Shown here: one piece after another, positions 1-6,394 of the stretch | How positions within the stretch are numbered: position 1 is the stretch's first letter | Layout: the number at the start of each line of letters is the position of its first letter | NCBI GenBank assembly: GCA_012728155.1 | Contig: JAAYFR010000274.1 | Span: forward strand, 1 to 6,876 | From: Bacteroidales bacterium | GTDB lineage: Bacteria > Bacteroidota > Bacteroidia > Bacteroidales > Dysgonomonadaceae | Direction: 5' to 3' | Length of the DNA: 6,876 bases | Notes under the pieces: generated by a model | The model's database searches: none | Told to the model about the DNA's origin: nothing | Seen by the model: the letters and a program-made list of their open reading frames with translations, nothing else | Translations under genes and position numbers: made by a program

Positions 1-1
1 G

Positions 2-523
2 GTAAGTACCTTGCAGCGTATCCCGTTGGCCACCATTTTCCGCAATGATAAGCGGATGAAACAAAGTTGGAAACTGGCACTATTGTTTGTCCAATTCGGG
101 GCGGCAGCTTTCCTGCTTACACTTACTGCATCCGTCAGCAAGCAGTATAATTATATGGTGAACGACCATCCCGGGTACGATTACCGCGATGTAGCGTATG
201 TCGACTTATCCGGTGTCGACAGCACCCGCAAGAAACGGGTGGAGGAAGTGCTTCGCCGCATGAATATCAGCCACCGTGCGGGACATTTTCCCAATCAGCT
301 TTCGGGCGGTCAGCAGCAACGTGTAGCCATTGCACGCGCAGTGATCGCCAACCCTAAATTGATCCTTGCCGATGAGCCGACCGGTAACCTCGACTCGAAA
401 AACGGGAAGGATGTGATGGATCTGCTCACCGAACTCAACAGGGAAGGAACCACCATTGTGATGGTAACCCACTCGCAACACGATGCCTCGTTCGCGCACC
501 GTATCGTCAACCTGTTCGACTGA
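2..523 (+). pseudogene. Chimeric ABC transporter remnant: FtsX/MacB-type permease fragment fused to C-terminal half of an ABC ATPase (5' end outside window)
   Basis: The frame is open from the window edge, so the gene probably starts further left; the TTG at 11 is only the first possible start inside. Numbering from that TTG, residues 20-45 form a hydrophobic helix, and residues 46-72 (NDHPGYDY, DLSGVDST) resemble the start of the extracytoplasmic domain of Bacteroidetes FtsX-like permeases. From about residue 74 the protein becomes the second half of a LolD/MacB-type ATPase. It has signature LSGGQ (97-101), Walker B LILADEP (117-123), D-loop NLDS and H-loop His154, but no Walker A, so it should not bind ATP normally. 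The junction lies near 215-250 and keeps the frame. The frame stops at TGA 521-523, yet the next codons read QIVTEVEM before TAA 548-550, which looks like the original ATPase tail. A deletion joining two neighbouring transporter genes, then a nonsense change, explains this best. A translated but inactive membrane stub cannot be excluded. Confidence 0.8.
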
Positions 524-555
524 CAGATCGTCACTGAGGTGGAGATGTAATATTC

Positions 556-612
556 AATGTGCCAATGAGACTAATGTGGTGATATGATGATGTGATGATT
601 TACTGAATTATG
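556..612. repeat. Degenerate 8-bp tandem repeat (consensus RATGTGNN)
   Basis: Units start at 556 (AATGTGCC), 564 (AATGAGACT, one base longer), 573 (AATGTGGT), 581 (GATATGAT), 589 (GATGTGAT), 597 (GATTTACT) and more weakly at 605. Spacing is 8, 9, 8, 8, 8 and 8 bases. The array fills the gap between the ABC remnant and the nucleotidyltransferase fragment and ends on that fragment's first ATG. No hairpin or ribosome binding site is evident in it. From memory, similar TG/AT-rich degenerate repeats occur between genes in Bacteroidales, but I could not check this. Confidence 0.6.
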
Positions 613-813
613 ATGTTGATTTCAGTTAACAGGGAAAACTTATCTTATAAGGAAAAAGTAGATATCACAAACCTATTATACGATTTAGAACTACAAGGCA
701 ACTGCGATGTTAGCATCAACCCTTTGGTATATAATCGAAAGGAGTGGTATAACCGTCCGTTTCGAACGCCTTTTTTTATAAACGGAATGAATGAAGGAGT
801 CAGACTGCAATGA
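610..813 (+). pseudogene. C-terminal fragment of a minimal nucleotidyltransferase (MNT) protein
   Basis: The 67 residues match the second half of small MNT proteins of about 100 aa, the partners of HEPN proteins in HEPN-MNT toxin-antitoxin pairs. The recognisable stretches are LISV near the start, KVDITNLLYDLEL, INPLVYNRKEW, and the typical end TPFFINGMNEGVRL. The N-terminal helix, the GSxxxG motif and the catalytic DxD are absent. Family alignment from memory would place DxD immediately before the first residues here. An in-frame TGA at 604-606 blocks any upstream extension, and the DNA there is an 8-bp tandem repeat. There is no clear ribosome binding site before ATG 610. Without GSxxxG and DxD it should have no nucleotidyl transfer activity. 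It is most likely a truncated relic of a HEPN-MNT locus whose 5' half has been lost. Confidence 0.7.
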
Positions 814-995
814 AAATCTTTACCCCGGCAGAACTCGAAGGCATCGGTCGGATGATTCACTTTGTGGATAGTAGCGTATCGGAAAAGACCGGGCTGACAG
901 ATATCAACGATAGCTATTACGCCTATATTGACAGGGTGAGCGCAGATATTGAAAAAGGACCTATTACTCCCTTGTTATATCGAATAGCCATATGA
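810..995 (+). CDS. Small hypothetical protein (61 aa), possibly a gene fragment
   Basis: I do not recognise this protein. Its ATG overlaps the stop of the MNT fragment (ATGA at 810-813), and AAGGAG at 794-799 lies 10 bases upstream, so it could be translated or coupled. The sequence is hydrophilic and mostly helical-looking, starting MKIFTPAELEGIGRMIHFVD, with no signal peptide, membrane helix or cysteine. In intact HEPN-MNT pairs the HEPN gene sits in exactly this position, but I see neither the HEPN Rx4-6H motif nor the usual HEPN N-terminus. The last residues (LLYRIAI) run into repeat-rich DNA, so it may be the N-terminal piece of a longer broken gene. A real small protein is possible but less likely, given the decayed surroundings. 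Confidence 0.35.
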   Translation: MKIFTPAELEGIGRMIHFVDSSVSEKTGLTDINDSYYAYIDRVSADIEKGPITPLLYRIAI

Positions 996-998
996 AAC

Positions 999-1016
999 GA
1001 ACATGAACATGAACAT
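999..1016. repeat. Hexanucleotide tandem repeat (GAACAT)x3
   Basis: Three perfect copies of GAACAT lie back to back at 999, 1005 and 1011, followed by a partial GAA. They start three bases after the stop of the small hypothetical ORF. This short microsatellite marks non-coding, slippage-prone DNA. No function is visible. Confidence 0.75.
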
Positions 1017-1017
1017 G

Positions 1018-1035
1018 AAAAATGATTGCATTTTT
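1018..1035 (+). terminator. Weak AT-rich hairpin ending in a T run, possible terminator
   Basis: AAAAATG (1018-1024) pairs with CATTTTT (1029-1035) around the 4-base loop ATTG. The right arm itself supplies five T residues. It is the only terminator-like structure downstream of the MNT and hypothetical fragments, but it contains a single G-C pair and would be weak. It may be chance in AT-rich DNA. Confidence 0.25.
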
Positions 1036-1074
1036 ACAAGTTATAAAAATGAACAACCCCGAAATATAGGATTA

Positions 1075-1106
1075 TAATCGAAAAATTAGGCGTAAATTTT
1101 CGATTA
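1075..1106. promoter_or_regulatory. 32-bp near-perfect dyad overlapping the ATPase promoter, candidate operator
   Basis: The left arm TAATCGAAAAATTA (1075-1088) pairs with the right arm TAAATTTTCGATTA (1093-1106) around GGCG. Thirteen of 14 positions pair, with one A/A mismatch; the outer 10 bp are perfect. The right arm covers the proposed -33 element (1098-1101), so a protein bound here would compete with RNA polymerase. A repressor or autoregulatory site is the simplest reading. As RNA it would form a hairpin followed after a few bases by a T-rich run (1113-1118), so a terminator for upstream transcription is the alternative. Confidence 0.5.
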
Positions 1107-1128
1107 GCAATATTTTTTATTACTTTTG
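1098..1128 (+). promoter_or_regulatory. Bacteroidetes-type promoter for the AAA_14/DUF4143 ATPase gene
   Basis: The -7 element TACTTTTG (1121-1128) fits TAnnTTTG exactly. TTTC (1098-1101), one mismatch from the -33 consensus TTTG, lies 19 bases upstream, within the accepted 19-23 spacing. Transcription would start near 1133, leaving a leader of about 15 bases before ATG 1149. The leader is A-rich with no Shine-Dalgarno motif, as is common in this phylum. Confidence 0.55.
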
Positions 1129-1148
1129 AGTCTAAAAAATTATGGATT

Positions 1149-2288
1149 ATGATTCATCGGGATTTAGAAAAAAATATTTTAGACACATGCTTTAAAGGCA
1201 AGATTATATTACTTTTAGGAGCACGTCAGGTGGGGAAAACAACACTACTCAAAGAGATTTTATCTAAAATCGATGTTTCCCATGTCTGGTTGAATGTAGA
1301 TGAAGCTGATATTTTGCAGGCTTTTGAAACGGCAACTACCAGCACACAACTCCTACAACTTATTGGAAAAAAGAACAGACTGGTTGTCATGGACGAAGCC
1401 CAACAGATTTCAGATATTGGCAAGAAATTAAAATTGATTTACGACACCGACCCTGAGATACAGATTATTGCTACCGGATCCTCCTCTTTTGATTTGCAGA
1501 ATAAAATGGCAGAACCCCTCACGGGAAGAAAGAGAACATTTTATCTCTATCCTCTTAGTTATAAGGAGATATCAAGAGGACAATCAATTCTGGAAGCAAA
1601 AAGACTCTTAGACACACGACTGATTTTTGGTTCGTATCCTGAAGTAGTAAACAATCCGGGGGATGAAAAGAGTATACTTATTGAGATAGCTAACAGTTAC
1701 CTCTACAAAGATATTCTTAAACTGGATAATATCCGTAAACCTACACATATAGAAAAACTCCTACAGGCTTTGGCTTTTCAAGTTGGGAGCGAAGTCAGCT
1801 ACAACGAACTGTCCAGAATAATCGGTAATATAGATACTGCAACAATTGAGAAATACCTTGATTTACTGGAAAAAGCATTTATAATATTTAAATTACCTGC
1901 GTTAAGTAGAAACCTGCGCAATGAAATCAAAAAAGGTAAGAAATATTACTTTTATGACAACGGCATACGCAACGTACTTATAAATAACTTCGCGGGTATT
2001 GATTTTAGGCAAGACAAAGGGGCTTTGTGGGAAAACTTCCTGATTGCTGAACGGATAAAAAACAATCACTATCAGAGACGATATGCCAATACATACTTTT
2101 GGCGTACGCATGATAAAGCGGAAATTGATTATATCGAAGAAGAAGACGGAGTGCTAAACGCTTTCGAATTGAAGTGGAAAACACAAAAAGTAAATTTTGC
2201 CAACTCCTTTCTGGAAGCATATCCAAATAACAGGACAGAGGTAATCAGTCGAGAGAATTTTGAAGAATTCGTAATGGACAAGCTCTAA
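1149..2288 (+). CDS. ATP-binding protein, AAA_14 ATPase with C-terminal DUF4143 domain
   Basis: This 379-residue protein is complete and of usual family length. The N-terminal P-loop domain has Walker A GARQVGKT (24-31), Walker B LVVMDEAQ (78-85), sensor-like IIATGSSS (106-113) and the family signature EPLTGR followed by YPLSYKE (122-140). FGSYPEVV (160-167) and a winged-helix-like stretch (about 208-250) follow. The DUF4143 part ends in AEID (324-327) and FELK (339-342), giving D327, E340 and K342 in the order of a PD-(D/E)xK nuclease fold; nuclease activity in this family is not established. It is presumably cytoplasmic. No substrate or pathway is known to me for the family, which is often present in several copies in Bacteroidales. 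ATG 1149 is chosen because it opens MIHRDLEKNIL, the standard start; ATG 1142 is out of frame. The gene has its own promoter and 3' hairpin. It is visibly richer in A+T than dnaE and the ABC remnant, which suggests acquisition by transfer. Confidence 0.9.
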   Translation: MIHRDLEKNILDTCFKGKIILLLGARQVGKTTLLKEILSKIDVSHVWLNVDEADILQAFETATTSTQLLQLIGKKNRLVVMDEAQQISDIGKKLKLIYDTDPEIQIIATGSSSFDLQNKMAEPLTGRKRTFYLYPLSYKEISRGQSILEAKRLLDTRLIFGSYPEVVNNPGDEKSILIEIANSYLYKDILKLDNIRKPTHIEKLLQALAFQVGSEVSYNELSRIIGNIDTATIEKYLDLLEKAFIIFKLPALSRNLRNEIKKGKKYYFYDNGIRNVLINNFAGIDFRQDKGALWENFLIAERIKNNHYQRRYANTYFWRTHDKAEIDYIEEEDGVLNAFELKWKTQKVNFANSFLEAYPNNRTEVISRENFEEFVMDKL

Positions 2289-2316
2289 AATCCCGGAACG
2301 AAACTTTTCGGGATTT
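2288..2316 (+). terminator. Hairpin at the end of the ATPase gene, likely terminator
   Basis: AAATCCCG (2288-2295) pairs perfectly with CGGGATTT (2309-2316). Three further pairs inside (one G-T) extend the stem to 11 bp around a 7-base loop. It begins on the last base of the ATPase stop codon. Only TTT at the end of the stem serves as a T run, so termination may be partial. Confidence 0.55.
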
Positions 2317-2525
2317 AACGCTATACTTAAACTCCCACCTTTACCGCAAATATCTCGAGTATGGAAGAAAATTCTTAGTTCTTCGCTCTTAGTTCTGATA
2401 TTTGGTAATTTACAAAAATAGATAGCATCATCGGTTGATAACTTCTCCCGATATCTCCTCCTACCTTGGCCAATTCTCCGTATATTTGTAGCATATAGGA
2501 TATGCTTCAGGTAAGCTAAAACAAG
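2317..2525. other. Non-coding gap between ATPase hairpin and dnaE promoter, with a 10-nt direct repeat
   Basis: The gap from the ATPase stop to dnaE is 303 bases. Apart from the hairpin at its left end and the promoter at its right end, I find no coding frame resembling a protein and no tRNA-like or riboswitch-like fold. TCTTAGTTCT occurs perfectly at 2373-2382 and 2387-2396, a 14-base period. A second -7-like box, TATATTTG (2481-2488), has no -33 partner at the right distance. A long leader is unlikely, since the better promoter lies nearer to dnaE. Confidence 0.5.
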
Positions 2526-2557
2526 TTTGGTTTACCTTCCGGCTTTCACTATATTTG
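2526..2557 (+). promoter_or_regulatory. Bacteroidetes-type promoter for dnaE-trxA
   Basis: TTTG (2526-2529) and TATATTTG (2550-2557) are exact matches to the -33 and -7 elements of the primary Bacteroidetes sigma factor, with a 20-base spacer. Transcription should begin near 2562, giving a leader of about 30 bases. This leader is A-rich before ATG 2592 and lacks a Shine-Dalgarno motif. Confidence 0.75.
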
Positions 2558-2591
2558 CCCTACTCAGAACGAAAAAAATTGACCAAAACAT

Positions 2592-5500
2592 ATGTATCCA
2601 TTTGTACATCTACACGTTCACTCGCAATATTCACTGCTCGACGGGCAGGCAAGCATACAGCGCCTGATCGATAAAGCCATGGAAGACGGTATGAAAGCCC
2701 TGGCACTGACCGACCACGGAGCCATGTACGGCATCAAGGAATTCCTTAACTACGCAAGCAAGAAAAATGCACCGGTAAATGCCGAAATAAAAAGAATAAA
2801 AAGTGAGATCAGCGAGCTGGAAAGGAATGGGAATGGAGAAGGCCGGGAGATTGGGGAGAATCGGGGGACTGGAGAGAAAATTGAACAACTCCGTCAAAAA
2901 CTCGCTGAGACGGAAAGTAAACTCTTTAAACCGATCGTGGGATGTGAATGTTACGTGGCACGCCGCAGCCGCCACCTGCAGTCTGAGAAGATCGACGGTA
3001 GCGGGTGGCATTTAGTGGTGTTGGCAAAAAACCTGAAAGGGTATAAAAACCTGATCAAGATGGTTTCCAAAAGCTGGACCGAAGGGTTTTATTATCGCCC
3101 CCGCATCGACAAGGAGCTCTTGGAGCACTATCATGAAGGACTGATTGTCTCTTCGGCCTGCCTTGGTGGGGAGATCTCCCGGAAAATCGATAGCGGCCAG
3201 ATAGAGGAAGCCGAAGAGGCGGTGCAGTGGTACAAAAGCATTTTTGGTGAGGATTACTATATTGAGTTGCAGCGACATAAAACCGATCGCGCAGATGCCG
3301 ATCAGACCACCTACCCCAAACAGGAGCGGGTAAACCGGGAGTTGATCCGTATCGCCCGGAAATATGATGTGAAGATTATCGCGACCAACGACGTACATTT
3401 TGTGAACGAGGAGGATGCCGATGCACACGATCGGCTTATCTGCCTGAGTACCGGTAAGGATTTCGATGATCCCAACCGGATGCGGTACACCAAGCAGGAG
3501 TGGTTGAAGAGCACCGCCGAAATGAACCGTATCTTTGCCGATATCCCCGAAGCACTGACCAATACATTGGAGATCGCATCAAAAATAGAATCCTATTCTA
3601 TCGATCATGCCGCCTTGATGCCCTTTTATCCCATCGATCCGACATTCGGTACCGAGGAGGGCTACAAACAAAAATATGCAAAAGAAACGCTGAAGCAAGA
3701 GTTTGGCGAAGCCAACTTCAAACGTTTGGGCGGTTACGACAAGGTGATCCGCATCAAACTGGAAGCCGATTATCTGGCACACCTCACCAAAGAGGGAGCC
3801 CGCAAGCGGTATGGAGATGCGCTTACACCTGAAGTAGAGGAGCGACTCGATTTTGAGCTGGAAACCATCAAGAATATGGGTTATCCCGGTTATTTCCTGA
3901 TTGTGCAGGATTTTATCAGTGCGGCACGGGAGATGGATGTGGCCGTAGGACCGGGACGTGGGTCGGCTGCCGGATCGGCTGTGGCCTACTGCCTGCGGAT
4001 CACCGATATTGATCCGTTGAAATATGATTTGCTGTTCGAGCGTTTCCTCAATCCCGACCGTATCTCGATGCCCGATATCGACATCGATTTTGATGATGAA
4101 GGTCGCGGAAAGGTGTTGCGTTGGGTGACGGAGAAGTACGGCAGTGAAAAGGTAGCCCATATCATCACCTATGGTACTATGGCCACCAAATCATCGATCC
4201 GCGATGTGGCACGGGTGCACAAGCTGCCTTTGTCGGAATCGAACCGGCTCGCCAAACTGGTCCCCGACAGGATACCCAACGTCAAAAAAATCAGCCTGAA
4301 GGCAGCGATCGAAAATGTACCAGAACTGCAAGAGGCTGCCCAGAGCAACGATCCACTGGTGAAAAGTACCTTAAAGTATGCCGGGATGCTTGAAGGGAAC
4401 GTACGAAGCACTGGAGTACACGCCTGCGGTGTGATTATCGGCCAGACAGATATTTCGGATATAGTGCCCATCAGTACAGCCGAAGATAAGGAGACCAAAG
4501 AGAAAGTGTTGGTCACCCAGTATGAAGGCTCGGTGATTGAGGAGACCGGGTTGATCAAGATGGACTTTCTCGGGCTCAAAACTCTCTCCATCATCAAGGA
4601 TGCCGTTGCCATTATCGAGCAGAATAGGGGGATAAGGGTGGATATCGATGCCATCGATATGAATGACGAGGCTACTTATAGACTCTATTGCAACGGGCAA
4701 ACCACCGGCACTTTCCAGTTCGAGTCTGCCGGTATGCAGAAATATCTCAAAGAGTTGCACCCCAGTAAGTTCGAGGATCTGATAGCGATGAATGCCCTCT
4801 ATCGGCCGGGACCGATGGATTATATCCCCTCTTTCGTTGCCCGTAAACATGGTCGAGAAAAGATTACGTACGACATTCCCATCATGGAGAAATACCTTGA
4901 TGAGACCTATGGGATCACCGTTTATCAGGAACAGGTGATGCTTCTCTCCCGCCTGCTCGCAGATTTCACCCGCGGACAGTCGGATGAGTTGCGGAAGGCG
5001 ATGGGGAAGAAGATGATCGACAAGATGAATGCACTGAAAGAGAAATTCATCGCCGGGGGCATCAAAAATGGCTACGATGCCAAGGTGCTCAATAAGATAT
5101 GGAACGATTGGGAGAAGTTTGCTTCTTATGCTTTCAATAAATCGCACGCTACCTGTTATTCATGGGTAGCTTACCAAACGGCGTGGCTCAAAGCCAATTA
5201 TCCGTCGGAATATATGGCGGCGGTGCTCTCCAACAACCTGAACAACATCACTGAAATCACCAAATTCATGGATGAGTGCATGGCGATGGGAATCAACGTG
5301 CTTCCGCCCGATGTAAATGAGTCGATGCTGAAATTTTCTGTCAATGAAACGGGCGACGTTCGTTTTGGGTTGGCTGCCATCAAGAGTGTGGGACAGAACG
5401 CGGTGAATGACATCATTACAGAGCGGCGGAAAAATGGGCGTTATAAAGATATTTTTGATTTTGTGGAACGGGTGAATCTCTCTTCCTGCAATAAAAAAAA

Positions 5501-6368
5501 TATAGAAGCGCTGGTTATGGCAGGAGCTTTCGACTCTTTCACGGGTATCCAGAGGGAGCAGTTTGTTGCGCAGAACAGTAAAGGGGAAGAGGTTCTGGAA
5601 ACGCTGATTCGTTACGGCAATAAATACCAGCAGGATAAGATAGAAGCGATGAACTCATTGTTTGGCGACGATACCTCCTTCCAGATAGCCCGGCCTGAAG
5701 TTCCCCAGGCTATCCGCTGGTCCGATCTGGAGAGACTGAATAAGGAGCGGGAGCTGATTGGCATCTACCTGTCGGCGCACCCGTTGGATGAGTATGAATT
5801 TATCCTCAAGTATGTATGCAATGCCGATACCCAGAAACTACAGGATCTTGATGCGCTCAACGGGAAAGATGTCACTTTTGGTGGTATCATCACAGCAGTA
5901 CGTGAGGGACAGACCAAAAGAGGGTCGCCTTACACCATCTTCAAATTAGAAGATTATGAGGGAAAATTTGAGATCGCCCTTTTCAGCGAAGATAGCGTAA
6001 ATTTCGGGCGGTATGCACGAATTGGCCTTTCGGTGTACATTCAGGGGAGGGTACAATCAAAGGCCTATCGTAAGGAAGAGATGGAGGTGAAAGTGGCTTC
6101 AATCTCTTTGTTGTCGGAGATGAAAGATAAACTGGTATCAAAAATAACCCTTCATATTCCTCTCTCCGAGATAGATGACACCTCGGTGGCTGAATTATCG
6201 GCACTTGTAAAAAACAATTCCGGAAATTCATTGTTATACTTCCAAATCGTGGGAGAAGAACCGCACATGAGAATTCAGTTGTTTTCGCGACCGGCTAAAA
6301 TTCAAGTCAATAAGCGGTTTATCGATTATTTAAAGAATAATTTATCCATCGACTTTACAATCAACTAA
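2592..6368 (+). CDS. dnaE: DNA polymerase III subunit alpha (DnaE), replicative polymerase
   Basis: DnaE copies the chromosome at the replication fork in the cytoplasm as catalytic subunit of Pol III holoenzyme. Its 1258 residues are complete. The PHP domain (about 1-275) carries HLHVHS (6-11), D17, TDHG (40-43), E119 and NDVH (266-269), an apparently intact metal-ligand set. A charged helical insertion (about 57-112) splits it, with a Gly/Glu/Asn/Arg-rich core at 77-96. The polymerase core has GPGRGSAAGS (453-462), PDIDIDF (494-500) with catalytic D495 and D497, and KMDFLGL (656-662) with D658 as third carboxylate. YRPGPMDY (737-744) and YAFNKSHA (846-853) follow. A helix-hairpin-helix region (about 910-980) comes next. 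MNSLF (1020-1024) is a possible clamp-binding site in which Met replaces the usual Gln. The OB fold is about 1093-1170, followed by a short tail. ATG 2592 opens the canonical MYPFVHLHVHS start. trxA follows after 26 bases, suggesting one transcript. Confidence 0.97.
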   Translation: MYPFVHLHVHSQYSLLDGQASIQRLIDKAMEDGMKALALTDHGAMYGIKEFLNYASKKNAPVNAEIKRIKSEISELERNGNGEGREIGENRGTGEKIEQLRQKLAETESKLFKPIVGCECYVARRSRHLQSEKIDGSGWHLVVLAKNLKGYKNLIKMVSKSWTEGFYYRPRIDKELLEHYHEGLIVSSACLGGEISRKIDSGQIEEAEEAVQWYKSIFGEDYYIELQRHKTDRADADQTTYPKQERVNRELIRIARKYDVKIIATNDVHFVNEEDADAHDRLICLSTGKDFDDPNRMRYTKQEWLKSTAEMNRIFADIPEALTNTLEIASKIESYSIDHAALMPFYPIDPTFGTEEGYKQKYAKETLKQEFGEANFKRLGGYDKVIRIKLEADYLAHLTKEGARKRYGDALTPEVEERLDFELETIKNMGYPGYFLIVQDFISAAREMDVAVGPGRGSAAGSAVAYCLRITDIDPLKYDLLFERFLNPDRISMPDIDIDFDDEGRGKVLRWVTEKYGSEKVAHIITYGTMATKSSIRDVARVHKLPLSESNRLAKLVPDRIPNVKKISLKAAIENVPELQEAAQSNDPLVKSTLKYAGMLEGNVRSTGVHACGVIIGQTDISDIVPISTAEDKETKEKVLVTQYEGSVIEETGLIKMDFLGLKTLSIIKDAVAIIEQNRGIRVDIDAIDMNDEATYRLYCNGQTTGTFQFESAGMQKYLKELHPSKFEDLIAMNALYRPGPMDYIPSFVARKHGREKITYDIPIMEKYLDETYGITVYQEQVMLLSRLLADFTRGQSDELRKAMGKKMIDKMNALKEKFIAGGIKNGYDAKVLNKIWNDWEKFASYAFNKSHATCYSWVAYQTAWLKANYPSEYMAAVLSNNLNNITEITKFMDECMAMGINVLPPDVNESMLKFSVNETGDVRFGLAAIKSVGQNAVNDIITERRKNGRYKDIFDFVERVNLSSCNKKNIEALVMAGAFDSFTGIQREQFVAQNSKGEEVLETLIRYGNKYQQDKIEAMNSLFGDDTSFQIARPEVPQAIRWSDLERLNKERELIGIYLSAHPLDEYEFILKYVCNADTQKLQDLDALNGKDVTFGGIITAVREGQTKRGSPYTIFKLEDYEGKFEIALFSEDSVNFGRYARIGLSVYIQGRVQSKAYRKEEMEVKVASISLLSEMKDKLVSKITLHIPLSEIDDTSVAELSALVKNNSGNSLLYFQIVGEEPHMRIQLFSRPAKIQVNKRFIDYLKNNLSIDFTIN

Positions 6369-6394
6369 TCAATAATAATAAAAATAGACAAATT

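Noticed and set aside
556..612. CRISPR array
   Set aside because: Units are 8 bases, degenerate and without spacers.
810..995. HEPN domain toxin
   Set aside because: Position fits, but the Rx4-6H motif and the typical N-terminus are absent, so I left it unnamed.
1142..1151. Start of the ATPase at ATG 1142
   Set aside because: It is in a different frame from the conserved protein, which starts at ATG 1149.
1000..2330. Insertion sequence or transposon carrying the ATPase gene
   Set aside because: No transposase and no matching terminal inverted repeats or target duplications were found flanking the gene; the dyad at 1075-1106 has no second copy downstream.
2481..2488. TATATTTG as the main dnaE promoter
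   Set aside because: No TTTG-like -33 element lies 19-23 bases upstream; the box at 2550-2557 has an exact partner.
3579..4160. Minus-strand frame of 193 codons opposite dnaE
   Set aside because: Opposite conserved polymerase motifs; no recognisable domain or start signal.
4371..5147. Long open frame of 258 codons on the minus strand inside dnaE
   Set aside because: It lies wholly opposite a clearly coding polymerase core, resembles no family and is explained by the codon use of the gene on the other strand.
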